Below are positions 23,807 through 32,284 of a DNA stretch of 52,812 nucleotides, piece by piece. The notes beneath the pieces were generated by a model. It searched no databases. It was given only the letters and a program-made list of their open reading frames with translations, and had not been told where the DNA came from. A program made the translations under genes and the position numbers. This DNA comes from Clostridia bacterium (GTDB lineage: Bacteria; Bacillota; Clostridia; Oscillospirales; CAG-272), in NCBI GenBank assembly GCA_017504785.1, contig JAFVQL010000036.1, positions 1-52,812 of the forward strand. The letters are read 5' to 3'. The number at the start of each line of letters is the position of its first letter. Position 1 is the first letter of the stretch.

Positions 23807-25027
23807 ATGAAGGGAAACTTGATCGTTGGCCAGTCCGGCGGCCCCACCGCCGCAATTAACGCTACGCTGAGCGGTGTTATCCGCGGTGCAAAGAAGGCAA
23901 AGGCGGATGGATATATCGAGAAAATTTATGGAATGCGTAACGGCATCGAGGGCTTTTTGGAGGATCGTCTGATTGACCTCGACAGTGCTTTTGCGGATAT
24001 CAAGGATCTTTCCTTGCTGGAAGCAACCCCCTCTGCCGCACTTGGCTCTTGCCGCAAGAAGCTCCCCGCACCCGTACTCGGAGATGCAACCTACGAGAAA
24101 ATTTTTGAGCTTTTCAAAAAGTACGATATCCGTTATTTCTTCTATATCGGCGGAAATGACTCGATGGATACCGTGGCAAAGCTTTCCGTATACGCAAAGC
24201 TTGTAAATTATGAGATCCGCGCGATCGGCGTTCCCAAGACCATTGATAACGACCTTGCGGCAACGGATCATACCCCCGGCTTCGGCTCTGCCGCAAAGTT
24301 TATTGCAACCACCATTTCCGAGATCCTTTGCGATACCGCGGTATATCAGATCCCTGCAGTCACGATCGTTGAGATCATGGGTCGTGATGCCGGTTGGCTT
24401 ACGACGGCGGCGGCACTTCCTTCCTTGAACGGCGCAGGTGTGGATTATATTTATCTTCCCGAGGCACCCTTCTCGGTGGATTCCTTCATTGAGGACGTTA
24501 AGAAGGCGCTTGCGCGCCATCCCAACGTTGTTATTGCGGTTTCCGAGGGCATTCGCGATAAGGACGGCAACTATATCAGTGCTTCCGGTAAGAAGGATAA
24601 CTTCGGTCACGTACAGCTCACGGGCGCAGGCAAGGCGCTTGAGGGCATCGTAAAGGAGAAGATCGGCTGCAAGGTGCGCTCTATCGAGATCAGCCTTCTC
24701 CAGAGATGCGCTTCGCATATCGCTTCGCTTACGGATATCACGGAGTCTGTGCAGACGGGTGAATCCGCTGTAAGATTTGCGCTTCGCGGCAGTACCGGCA
24801 CTATGATCTGCATCAAGCGCTATGAAACTGAGAATTACGAGGTTTACTTCGAGGCGCTGGACGTTCTCTCGATTGCAAACGCGGTGAAGTCCGTTCCCGA
24901 GGAGTACATGAACGAGGAGAAAAACGGTGTAACGCAGGCGTGCATTGATTATCTTGCTCCCTTGGTTCTCGGAGAACTTCCCGTAACCTATAAGAACGGT
25001 ATTCCCGAGCACTTCACCTTTGATTGA
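23807..25027 (+). CDS. pfp: Phosphofructokinase, PPi-dependent type
   Basis: 406 residues. It phosphorylates fructose 6-phosphate; the N-terminal GQSGGPTAAINA and MGRDAGWL (191-198) are the fold's signatures. At the two phosphoryl-donor positions the protein has GGND (115-118; Asp where ATP enzymes have Gly in GGDGS) and PKTIDND (143-149; Lys where ATP enzymes have Gly). Both point to pyrophosphate as donor, which makes the step reversible and saves ATP, as in many Clostridia. Single gene with a full-consensus promoter and its own terminator. Codon use is highly biased, as expected for strong expression. Confidence 0.94.
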   Translation: MKGNLIVGQSGGPTAAINATLSGVIRGAKKAKADGYIEKIYGMRNGIEGFLEDRLIDLDSAFADIKDLSLLEATPSAALGSCRKKLPAPVLGDATYEKIFELFKKYDIRYFFYIGGNDSMDTVAKLSVYAKLVNYEIRAIGVPKTIDNDLAATDHTPGFGSAAKFIATTISEILCDTAVYQIPAVTIVEIMGRDAGWLTTAAALPSLNGAGVDYIYLPEAPFSVDSFIEDVKKALARHPNVVIAVSEGIRDKDGNYISASGKKDNFGHVQLTGAGKALEGIVKEKIGCKVRSIEISLLQRCASHIASLTDITESVQTGESAVRFALRGSTGTMICIKRYETENYEVYFEALDVLSIANAVKSVPEEYMNEEKNGVTQACIDYLAPLVLGELPVTYKNGIPEHFTFD

Positions 25028-25036
25028 TTTCTATGT

Positions 25037-25086
25037 AAAAAAATGAGATAGACAAGGCTTTTTGCGATGTCTATCTCATTTTTTTT
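25037..25086. terminator. Bidirectional terminator between pfp and the metallopeptidase gene
   Basis: Perfect 14-bp stem AAATGAGATAGACA / TGTCTATCTCATTT, 13-base loop, A and T runs on the two sides, between convergent genes. Confidence 0.9.
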
Positions 25087-25099
25087 AGGCGGCGGTGCT

Positions 25100-25624
25100 T
25101 TATTCGGGAACCGCTTTGAGCAGTGACTTGCGTTTTTTGTAGTCGGGAAGCACGCTCTCTATTTTTTTGTAAAATGCGGCGGAGTGGTTCATATAAATGC
25201 GGTGGCAAAGCTCGTGAGCGACCACGTATTCCTGCGCCGCGGGCGGAAAGCGCATCAAGCGATAGGAATATGAAATATTTCCCTCGGATGAGCAGGAGCC
25301 GAAGCGCGTCCTTGCAGACGTGATCGTGACGCGCCCGTAAGAAACGCCGAGAAGTCTTGCATAATAATCGGTCATGGGGATTAAATATTTTTTGGCGGCA
25401 TCTTTCAGCTCCCGGATCCTCTCGTTTGTGAGAGAAGCTTCCGATTCCGCCTTTTTGAGCGCGCGATCGCGGTGCTTTTCGATCCAGCCTTGATGCTCTT
25501 CGAGGATCTGCTCGATCCTTTTTTTCTTCGTTCCTTTGGGCGCGCGTACGGTAAGCGTTCCGTTTTTGTCAAACGAAAGAGAGATCGTGCGCCTTATGGA
25601 GTAAATGACGGTATATTCAAGCAT
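25100..25624 (-). CDS. YgjP-family (DUF45, SprT/WLM-like) metal-dependent hydrolase
   Basis: 174 residues. The conserved TSARTRFGSCSSEGNISYSYRLMRFP segment and zinc motif HELCH (137-141) followed by H147 (MNHSAAFY) are those of the YgjP/DUF45 family, which has a zincin-like metallopeptidase fold; one E. coli member was reported as a nucleotide pyrophosphatase, so the substrate is open. The start overlaps the end of the Nudix gene by eight bases, so the two are translated together, which would suit a shared role in nucleotide clean-up, though that is inference. Confidence 0.88.
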   Translation of the reverse strand: MLEYTVIYSIRRTISLSFDKNGTLTVRAPKGTKKKRIEQILEEHQGWIEKHRDRALKKAESEASLTNERIRELKDAAKKYLIPMTDYYARLLGVSYGRVTITSARTRFGSCSSEGNISYSYRLMRFPPAAQEYVVAHELCHRIYMNHSAAFYKKIESVLPDYKKRKSLLKAVPE

Positions 25625-26087
25625 TCTTCCAAAACTCCAAAGTATGGGAAATGAGGGCTTGTCCCTTGTAGCAAAGCTTTAGCGAAAAGAAGGGAACGTC
25701 CTTATCGAGAAGAGAAAGAAAGATCTTATCCCCCTCCCAGATCGGTAGGGTGGTCAGCTTTTTCTTTTCGATCCATTCAAGGTTTCCTTCATCACAGTCA
25801 CGTCGGATCTCCCCCTCAAAAGCCTTCGTGTGGAAAAGATGCATATATTCCGTTCCGAATTCATCCGAAACGAAGGTCACGATGCCTCTGTAATCAAGAG
25901 AAGAAACGGTCAGTCCCGTCTCCTCGAATATTTCTCGCTTCGCACCGTCAAAAGGGGATTCCGATTCCTCGAGCTTTCCGCCGATACCGATCCATTTATC
26001 ATGGTTCATATCGTTTTTCTTTTTCACCCGATGGAGCATCAGATATTTTTCATCCTGTTCGATATAGCATAGCGTCGTGTTCCACAT
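25617..26087 (-). CDS. Nudix hydrolase (MutT-like, 8-oxo-dGTP diphosphatase type)
   Basis: 156 residues. The Nudix box is complete: G37-x5-E43-x7-R51-E52-x2-E55-E56-x-G58-L59, within GGKLEESES. The short N-terminal strand TTLCYIEQDEKYLMLHR and the conserved KWIGIGGK resemble 8-oxo-dGTP diphosphatases of Bacillota, so removal of oxidised nucleotides is a fair guess; other nucleoside diphosphate derivatives are possible. First gene of a two-gene operon with its own promoter (26121-26149, minus). Confidence 0.92.
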   Translation of the reverse strand: MWNTTLCYIEQDEKYLMLHRVKKKNDMNHDKWIGIGGKLEESESPFDGAKREIFEETGLTVSSLDYRGIVTFVSDEFGTEYMHLFHTKAFEGEIRRDCDEGNLEWIEKKKLTTLPIWEGDKIFLSLLDKDVPFFSLKLCYKGQALISHTLEFWKNA

Positions 26088-26120
26088 AGCGAGAAATTCC
26101 TTTTGTCTTCTTTTTCTAAA

Positions 26121-26149
26121 AGTATACCGAAAAAAAGGACACTTGTCAA
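26121..26149 (-). promoter_or_regulatory. Promoter of the Nudix/YgjP operon
   Basis: On the minus strand TTGACA (26144-26149), 17-base spacer, TATACT (26121-26126). Confidence 0.8.
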
Positions 26150-26196
26150 GTGGTGTATAAAATAATATGTATAATCTGTAAAATAGAAAATAGGTG

Positions 26197-26225
26197 TTGA
26201 CTTTTTCCTTGAAATTTTATAAAAT
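26197..26225 (+). promoter_or_regulatory. Promoter of the marR/ABC exporter operon
   Basis: TTGACT (26197-26202), 17-base spacer, TAAAAT (26220-26225). Its -10 overlaps the first of two 11-bp direct repeats (next entry). Confidence 0.8.
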
Positions 26226-26249
26226 AGTTAAGTGGTTAATAGTTAAGTG
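26224..26249 (+). promoter_or_regulatory. Candidate MarR operator: two direct repeats
   Basis: ATAGTTAAGTG occurs at 26224-26234 and again at 26239-26249, period 15, starting in the -10 box and covering the likely start site; the gene just downstream encodes a MarR-type regulator. Autorepression is common in this family; the pairing of this site with this protein is inferred. Confidence 0.6.
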
Positions 26250-26268
26250 CTAAACAAAGGAGGAGATC

Positions 26269-26763
26269 ATGCAGAAAAACGAAAAAGAGCTGCGGATACG
26301 TGCCGTGGAAATGATGATCCGCACGGATCATATGCACCGTGCGCTGATCGATAGCCGCGTGCATGAGATCGGCGTACATCGGACGCAGCATCGGATTTTA
26401 ATGCATCTTGCGAGGCGCGAGCATCTTCCGTCACAAAAGGAGCTTGCCGCGCATTTGGATATTACGCCGGCAGCCGTGACGGGTGCTCTGAAGAAAATAG
26501 AGCGGGACGGCTATATTGAACGTACGCTTGGGCAGGATAACCGCTTCAACGAACTCCGAATTACGGAAAAGGGAAGAGATCTTGTGAAGCTGACGCGCCG
26601 TTTGTTTTCCGAAGCGGATATGTCCGTTTTCGAAGGCTTTTCCGAAGAGGAGCTTTCCACATATGTCGCATTCCTTGAAAAAATGCAAGAGAATATGCGT
26701 GCATACGGCGGCTCAAGATCCGTATGTCAAAAAGAAACACAAAGAAAGGACACTATAGAATGA
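26269..26763 (+). CDS. MarR-family transcriptional regulator
   Basis: 164 residues with an AAAGGAGGAG ribosome binding site. The winged helix-turn-helix is seen in LPSQKELAAHLDITPAAVTGALKKIERDGYIERTLGQDNRFNELRITEKG (about residues 53-103), including the D-x-R wing. MarR proteins usually repress drug or stress genes until a small ligand binds. Its stop overlaps the start of the first exporter gene (ATGA), so regulator and exporter form one operon, and a direct-repeat operator candidate lies over the promoter. Confidence 0.94.
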   Translation: MQKNEKELRIRAVEMMIRTDHMHRALIDSRVHEIGVHRTQHRILMHLARREHLPSQKELAAHLDITPAAVTGALKKIERDGYIERTLGQDNRFNELRITEKGRDLVKLTRRLFSEADMSVFEGFSEEELSTYVAFLEKMQENMRAYGGSRSVCQKETQRKDTIE

Positions 26764-28532
26764 AAAGATGGATGAAATACGTTAAGCCCTATCTAAAGTC
26801 ATTCATCCTCGGCCCTGCGGGCATGATCGTTGAGGTGATCGGTGAAATGTTTATGCCGATTCTTCTTGCGGCGATCATCAACGGGGGCGAGGCGGGTACG
26901 CTGACCGTGGGGAAAAGCATTGGTATCAGTGCACTGTTGACGGCGATCGTTCTTTTGATGATGACGGGCGGTGTTTTCGGTGCTTATTTCGGCTCGAAGG
27001 CCTCCGTAAACTTTGCGGCGGACCTTAGAAAGGACGTGTACGCAAAGATCCAAAAATATTCTTTTGCGAATATTGACCGTTTTTCCACCGGATCGTTGGT
27101 TACGAGAATGACCAATGACGTAACGCAACTTCAGAACTTTGTTAATATGCTACTACGCATGGCTCTGCGCGCTCCGGGTATGCTGATCGGCGGTGTGATC
27201 ATGGCGATCTCCTTAAAACCGAAGCTTTCTATCGTATTGGCTGTCGTTATCCCGCTGATGCTGATCGTAATTGCTATGCTGATCAAGATCAGCTTTCCGC
27301 GTTTTGGCATTATGCAGACCAAAATTGATAAGCTGAATTCCACCGTCCGTGAGAACGTGACGAACGTGCGCGTTGTAAAATCCTTTGTTCGCGAGGATCA
27401 TGAAAAGGAAAAGTTCGCCTGTGATAATGAGAACCTGAAACAAGCGGGTATGTCCGCCGTGAAGGTTATGATTTTTATGGGCCCCGTCATGAACCTTTTC
27501 ATGTATTCCGCGGTAATTGCGATCATCTGGTTTGGCCATGGCATCGTGCTTTCGGAGCACGCGATGGTCGGCGGCATGCAGATCGGCGATCTCAGTGCAT
27601 TTATTACGTATGCAACGCAGATCCTTTCCTCTTTGATGATGGTAACCTTCCTTCTTATGAATACCTCGCGCGCTATGGCTTCGGGCAAGCGTATTTGCGA
27701 GGTTCTGGATGAGAAGATTGATATTATTGATTCGGAAAACGCGAAACTCGACAGAAAAATTGAGGCAGGATACATCGAATTTAAGAACGTCAACTACCGC
27801 TATTATAAACACAGCGAGGAAGCTGTTCTTCAAAATATCAATTTGACGATACCTGCAGGCTCTACGGTAGGCATCATCGGATCCACGGGATGCGGAAAGA
27901 CGACACTCGTTTCCATGATCCCAAGACTCTATGACGTGGATAGCGGAGAGGTATTGATCGACGGCGTGAACGTGAAGGATTACACCTTGACCAATCTGCG
28001 TGACGGTATCGGTATGGTGCTGCAGAAGAATCTCCTTTTCTCCGGAACGATTGCGGAAAATCTTCGCTGGGGCGATATGGAAGCCAGTGATGAAGAGATC
28101 CGTCTGGCGAGCGCACATTCCGCCGCGGATAAGTTTGTATCTTCCTTTAAAGAGGGATACGATACGGTCCTTGAAAAGGGCGGCATGAACCTTTCGGGCG
28201 GCCAAAAGCAACGCCTTTGCATTGCGCGCGCGTTGATCAAAAAACCCAAGATTTTGATTCTTGACGACTCTACGAGCGCGGTCGATACCGCGACCGAGGC
28301 GCAGATCCGCGCGGCACTTCTCTCGGATCTTCCCGGATGCACGAAGATCATCATTGCACAAAGAATCAGCTCGGTTATGGATGCGGATGAGATCGTCGTG
28401 ATGAATGACGGCCAGATCACGGGCGTAGGCACACACGAATATCTTTTAGAAAACAACGCGGAATACGGAGAGATCTATTATTCCCAGATGGAAAAGAAGG
28501 AGGAGAATGGCAGTGGCAAGAACGTTATCTGA
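26760..28532 (+). CDS. ABC exporter subunit, heterodimer half with degenerate ATP site
   Basis: 590 residues; ATG at 26760 overlaps the marR stop. Six transmembrane helices (about residues 15-290) are followed by a nucleotide-binding domain with Walker A GSTGCGKT (374-381), signature LSGGQ (478-482) and Walker B ILILDDSTSAVD. The residue after the Walker B Asp is Asp503 instead of the catalytic Glu, so this half has the non-catalytic site seen in one partner of heterodimeric exporters such as BmrCD or TM287/288. The next gene supplies the partner. Multidrug export is the usual role; lipid or peptide export is possible. Confidence 0.93.
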   Translation: MKRWMKYVKPYLKSFILGPAGMIVEVIGEMFMPILLAAIINGGEAGTLTVGKSIGISALLTAIVLLMMTGGVFGAYFGSKASVNFAADLRKDVYAKIQKYSFANIDRFSTGSLVTRMTNDVTQLQNFVNMLLRMALRAPGMLIGGVIMAISLKPKLSIVLAVVIPLMLIVIAMLIKISFPRFGIMQTKIDKLNSTVRENVTNVRVVKSFVREDHEKEKFACDNENLKQAGMSAVKVMIFMGPVMNLFMYSAVIAIIWFGHGIVLSEHAMVGGMQIGDLSAFITYATQILSSLMMVTFLLMNTSRAMASGKRICEVLDEKIDIIDSENAKLDRKIEAGYIEFKNVNYRYYKHSEEAVLQNINLTIPAGSTVGIIGSTGCGKTTLVSMIPRLYDVDSGEVLIDGVNVKDYTLTNLRDGIGMVLQKNLLFSGTIAENLRWGDMEASDEEIRLASAHSAADKFVSSFKEGYDTVLEKGGMNLSGGQKQRLCIARALIKKPKILILDDSTSAVDTATEAQIRAALLSDLPGCTKIIIAQRISSVMDADEIVVMNDGQITGVGTHEYLLENNAEYGEIYYSQMEKKEENGSGKNVI

Positions 28533-30471
28533 GCTTCGCAGGCAATATAACAGCGTTTCTCACGGACAGTCTTTGCGCGGCGGCGGAATGGGCAGAGGCC
28601 CCGGTCCTCGCGGCAAGGGAAAGCCCAAGGAAATAAAGAAGACTGTGGCGCGCATTCTTTCCTACGTAGGAAAATATAAAGCAAGACTTTTCTTGGTTTT
28701 CGGTTGCATGTTTCTCACTACGCTCGCATCTCTTTGCGGCGGATATCTGATCGTTCCGATCATTAACCGTATCACGCTTGCAATTAATCCTGCGGCGGTT
28801 TTGAATCCTAGCCCTACGGCGAGAGTTGCCGACGGCATCATTTCCGCATTTATGGATACGCAGCTGATCGCCTCTTTGATGAAAAACACCGCGGCATCCG
28901 TGACAGTCTACGTTTTTGCGGCATTGATCATTTTGGGCTGTGTGTATCTCATTTCGGCACTTGGCAGCTACGTGCAGGCACGTCTTATGCTTTCCGTTTC
29001 GCAGAATACGATCAAAAATATTCGAAACGATCTGTTCAATAAGCTTCAGGGCTTGCCCGTACGTTACTTCGATTCGCACCCGACAGGTGAGATCATGAGC
29101 CGCTTCACCAACGACGTTGATAATATCGACGTTATGCTGAACAACTCCTTGACCTCTATCGTCAGCGGTGTTATCACGCTGGTCGGCACGTTCATTTTCA
29201 TGCTGACAACGAACGGATGGCTGACGCTTGTCACGGTAATATTCATTCCTGTTCTTGTCTTTGCGGCCGGCGTGATCGGCAAGAATTCCGCGAAATACTA
29301 CGGTGCACAGCAGGCAGCCCTCGGTGCGGTAAACGGTTATATCGAGGAAACGATCAGCGGTCAGAAGGTCGTGAAGGTATTTAACCACGAGGATGAGTGC
29401 GTGGAGGAGATGGAGCTTCTGAACGAGGATCTTCGCGAAAAACAGGAAAAGGCGCAGTTCTGGGGCGGTGTGACCGGTCCGATCATGCACAATCTCAGCT
29501 TGATCTGTTATGCGATCACGCTCGGTGTCGGCGGTATTCTTATCTGCACGAAGGGATTTACGCCCGGTGAGCTTACCGCATTTGCAAACTACTCCAAGCA
29601 GTTCTCAATGCCCATCAACCAGCTTTCCATGCAGGTGTCCGCGCTCTTTGCCGCGCTTGCGGGTGCAGAACGCGTATTTAAGGTGATGGACGAAGGTCCC
29701 GAAGCAGCCGATGCCGAGGATGCATTGGATAGCGGCATCATCGGTCACGTGATCCTCGAAAACGTATCCTTTGGTTACGTTCCCGAAAAAACGGTTTTGA
29801 AAAACATCTCGCTTTATGCAAAGCCGGGGCAGAAGATTGCATTCGTCGGTTCGACGGGTGCGGGTAAAACGACGGTCACGAACCTTTTGAATCGCTTTTA
29901 CGATATAGAAGAGGGAAGCATTACGATCGACGGAAAGCCCTTGAAGGCATATAAGCGCGATTATCTTCGCGAAAACATCGCCATGGTTTTGCAAGATACG
30001 CATCTTTTTACCGGCACGGTAAGAGAAAATATCCGTTACGGTCGCTTGGATGCAACGGACGATGAGGTTGTAGCGGCGGCAAAGACCGCAAGCGCGCACA
30101 GCTTCATCATGCGCCTTGAAAACGGATACGATACGGTTCTTGAGGGGGACGGAGCCAACCTTTCGCAGGGCCAGCGCCAGCTTTTGAATATTGCGCGCGC
30201 ATCGCTCTCCAATGCGCCGATTCTCGTGCTGGACGAGGCAACCTCTTCGGTGGATACGAGAACCGAGCGTCATATTGAGCACGGTATGGATCGACTGATG
30301 AAGAACCGCACCACCTTCGTGATTGCACACCGTCTTTCCACGGTGCGTAATGCCAATGCGATCATGGTTCTTGAAAAGGGAGAGATCATTGAGCGCGGAA
30401 CGCACGATGAGCTTCTTGCTCTCGGCGGCCGTTACTATGAGCTTTATACCGGAAAAAAAGAATTGGATTAA
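28507..30471 (+). CDS. ABC exporter subunit, catalytic half of the heterodimer
   Basis: 654 residues; start overlaps the previous gene by 26 bases with GAAGGAGGAG upstream. A hydrophilic Gly/Arg-rich N-terminal extension of about 55 residues (GQSLRGGGMGRGPGPRGKGK) precedes six transmembrane helices. The nucleotide-binding domain has Walker A GSTGAGKT (448-455), signature LSQGQ (552-556; Gln in place of the usual second-position Gly) and Walker B with catalytic E577 (LDEATSSVD). Together with the preceding subunit it forms one consensus and one degenerate ATP site. Last gene of the marR operon; downstream lies the inverted-repeat element at 30535-30892. Confidence 0.93.
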   Translation: MAVARTLSELRRQYNSVSHGQSLRGGGMGRGPGPRGKGKPKEIKKTVARILSYVGKYKARLFLVFGCMFLTTLASLCGGYLIVPIINRITLAINPAAVLNPSPTARVADGIISAFMDTQLIASLMKNTAASVTVYVFAALIILGCVYLISALGSYVQARLMLSVSQNTIKNIRNDLFNKLQGLPVRYFDSHPTGEIMSRFTNDVDNIDVMLNNSLTSIVSGVITLVGTFIFMLTTNGWLTLVTVIFIPVLVFAAGVIGKNSAKYYGAQQAALGAVNGYIEETISGQKVVKVFNHEDECVEEMELLNEDLREKQEKAQFWGGVTGPIMHNLSLICYAITLGVGGILICTKGFTPGELTAFANYSKQFSMPINQLSMQVSALFAALAGAERVFKVMDEGPEAADAEDALDSGIIGHVILENVSFGYVPEKTVLKNISLYAKPGQKIAFVGSTGAGKTTVTNLLNRFYDIEEGSITIDGKPLKAYKRDYLRENIAMVLQDTHLFTGTVRENIRYGRLDATDDEVVAAAKTASAHSFIMRLENGYDTVLEGDGANLSQGQRQLLNIARASLSNAPILVLDEATSSVDTRTERHIEHGMDRLMKNRTTFVIAHRLSTVRNANAIMVLEKGEIIERGTHDELLALGGRYYELYTGKKELD

Positions 30472-30534
30472 ATTTTAAAAGCGTTTTTACGCATGAAGTA
30501 TTTCGGTGGTTTAGAAAAAACGAATATACAACTA

Positions 30535-30892
30535 AAAAAACGAGCGCGGTATTAGCGTAGTGCCCTTAAGGACACTACGCAACTATGATCGCCTACGGCG
30601 AGTTTAGCGTTATGATTGGCTACGCCAAGTTATGATGTGCCTTCGGCACAGTTTGAAGGTACAAGGCGATCATATCATAACGTTTGCGAAGCAAACTCAT
30701 AACGGTGAGCGTAAGCGAAGTTCATAACTCGTAACCAAAAATAGCTTCTGTGTCCACAGAAGCAGTGCTTGCCAAGAAAAAAGGACGAGGAATTTTACCA
30801 ATTCTTCGCCCTTTTTCTGTCGGTAGGTAACGTATTCTATTGAATTTCAAAAGCTGTCCTTAAGAGTACGTCTCCTTCCGCGCTCGTTTTTT
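30535..30892. repeat. Structured non-coding element bounded by 15-bp inverted repeats (MITE-like, in a split terminator)
   Basis: AAAAAACGAGCGCGG (30535-30549) and its exact reverse complement (30878-30892) bound 358 bases without a credible gene. Inside are many hairpins: GCGTAGTG/CACTACGC (30555-30580), CGCC-TAC-GGCG (30590-30600), TTGGC-TAC-GCCAA (30616-30628), TGTGCC-TTC-GGCACA (30636-30650), GTTTGC-GAA-GCAAAC (30682-30696), GCTTCTGTG/CACAGAAGC (30744-30763), and a 15-bp stem followed by T residues (about 30779-30815). Left-arm TATGATCGCC (30584-30593) pairs with GGCGATCATA (30665-30674), and CGTTATGAT (30608-30616) with ATCATAACG (30674-30682). The outer arms, with A and T runs, look like the two halves of a bidirectional terminator that an element has entered. 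Confidence 0.75.
30811..30869 (+). repeat. Intergenic repeat, copy 2 (shared modules with 214-263)
   Basis: CTTTTTCTGTCGGTAGGTAA (30811-30830), CTATTGAA (30837-30844) and GCTGTCCTTAAGAGTAC (30853-30869). The first matches 214-233 at 19 of 20 positions; the other modules recur there too, in changed order. It forms the right part of the 30535-30892 element, directly after its last large hairpin. Confidence 0.6.
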
Positions 30893-30996
30893 GTTTGCGT
30901 ATGAGGCACGATTCTCGGATGCATACGTTCGAATGCCGAAGTGCAGATAAACCGTATATATCCGTGAGAGCTTCACTTTCTTCATCGAATGAAAAA

Positions 30997-31025
30997 ATCT
31001 CCCCCGGCTGTAAGCAGGGGGAGAT
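30997..31025 (-). terminator. Terminator of the gltX-rpsA operon
   Basis: Perfect 9-bp stem ATCTCCCCC / GGGGGAGAT with an 11-base loop and a run of six T on the minus strand. A smaller hairpin GCATATC / GATATGC (31053-31073) precedes it directly after the rpsA stop. Nothing else is visible in 30893-30996. Confidence 0.88.
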
Positions 31026-31087
31026 GAATTTTGCTCGTCTTTATTTAAGGGTGCATATCAGAAGCGGATATGCTTTATAGAAAGGAA

Positions 31088-32284
31088 TTAGATGGAACCT
31101 ACGATGTAGGGAGCCATATCAGCTCTCTCCTCAGCAAGTCTCTTTTCCTCTTCGGCTCTTTCGGCATCTCTTGCAGCCTTTTCAGCAGCTCTTGCCTCGG
31201 CTTCAGCAGCCTTCTTCTCGGCTTCCTCAATTGCGCGGATAGAAAGAGCAAGCTTTCTGTTTTCGTCATCGATCTCGGTGATCTTAACGTTAACGATCTG
31301 GCCGATGGAAAGAACGTCTGCGGGAGAGTTAACTCTCTCGGTGGAAATTCTGGAGATGTGGATCAAGCCGTCAACGTCCTCGTAAACCTCGGCAAATGCA
31401 CCGAAGGGCATAAGAGAAACGATCTTAGCGGGAACGATATCGCCAACTGCGAACTTCTGGGTGAACTGGAACCAAGTGTCGTTTTCCTGCGTCTTGTAGC
31501 CGAGAGAGATTCTCTTCTTCTCAAGGTCAAGCTCCTTGATGAATACGTCGATCTCCTGACCAACGGAAAGAACAGCGGAAGGATGCTTGATTCTCTTCCA
31601 AGAAAGCTCGGAATTGTGAACCATACCGTCAACGCCGCCGATATCAACGAATGCACCGTAGGGAGCGAGGTTCTTAACGATACCGTTGTAGTGAGCGCCA
31701 ACCTCAAGGGTTGCCCAAATTGCTTCTTCGGCTGCCTTCTTTTCCTCATTGAGGATCACCTTGATAGAGCCGAGAGCCTTCTTCTTGCCCTCATCAAACT
31801 CGATCAAGCGAACTCTCTGCGTCGTACCAACGAGAACGGACATATCGCCGTCCTTTGCGATACCAGTCTGCGAAGCGGGAACGAATACACGGTTGCCTGC
31901 AACGGTCATAACAACGCCGCCCTTAACAACTGCGTTTACCACGCCCTCAAGATTTTCGCCCTTTTCAAAGGCCTCTTTGAGTACGATCCAGCTTCTGTCG
32001 CGGTCTACTCTTGTTTTGGAGAGCGTTGCCATACCCTTGCCATCTTCCACTCTGATGACGAAAGCGGTAACCTCATCTCCAACCTTGAACATATCCTGGA
32101 GCTTAGCCGATGCATCTTCGGTGATCTGCTCTTTAACGATCACGCCGGTGAACTTGGCGCCAAGATCAAGATAGATCTCGTTATCGGTGATGGCGTAAAC
32201 GATACCGGTCACGGTTTCTCCTGTATGTAAAGGTTTGATTGATTCCTCCAGCATTGTAACAAAGTTGTTCTCTGTCATTTCCAT
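31088..32284 (-). CDS. rpsA: S1 RNA-binding domain protein (ribosomal protein S1 homologue)
   Basis: 398 residues, near the usual length of four-domain S1 proteins in Bacillota. Four S1 domains can be seen: starting at GETVTGIVYAITDNEIYLDLG (about 21), GENLEGVVNAVVKGGVVM (about 107), GAHYNGIVKNLAPYGAFVDIGGVDGMVHNSELSW (about 193) and GDIVPAKIVSLMPFGAFAEVYEDVDGLIHISRIS (about 278). The last two have the best S1 motifs. After residue 355 comes an Ala/Glu/Arg-rich, probably coiled tail. It binds mRNA and may help initiation or RNA stability. GGAGG ribosome binding site; the start overlaps the end of ispH by 10 bases. Last gene of the operon. Confidence 0.93.
   Translation of the reverse strand: MEMTENNFVTMLEESIKPLHTGETVTGIVYAITDNEIYLDLGAKFTGVIVKEQITEDASAKLQDMFKVGDEVTAFVIRVEDGKGMATLSKTRVDRDRSWIVLKEAFEKGENLEGVVNAVVKGGVVMTVAGNRVFVPASQTGIAKDGDMSVLVGTTQRVRLIEFDEGKKKALGSIKVILNEEKKAAEEAIWATLEVGAHYNGIVKNLAPYGAFVDIGGVDGMVHNSELSWKRIKHPSAVLSVGQEIDVFIKELDLEKKRISLGYKTQENDTWFQFTQKFAVGDIVPAKIVSLMPFGAFAEVYEDVDGLIHISRISTERVNSPADVLSIGQIVNVKITEIDDENRKLALSIRAIEEAEKKAAEAEARAAEKAARDAERAEEEKRLAEERADMAPYIVGSI

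Noticed and set aside
23792-25012. A 406-codon frame antisense to pfp
   Set aside because: Exact shadow of a strongly codon-biased gene; the protein has no sensible composition or domain.
27213-28436. A 407-codon frame antisense to the first exporter gene
   Set aside because: Shadow of the ABC gene; rich in His, Arg and Asn as usual for antisense translations in this genome.
30555-30763. Possible CRISPR array or tRNA-like cluster in the hairpin-rich element
   Set aside because: Hairpins differ in sequence and spacing; there is no constant repeat or tRNA fold.
31070-32230. A 386-codon frame antisense to rpsA
   Set aside because: Leucine/serine-rich shadow of the S1 domains; no start signals.
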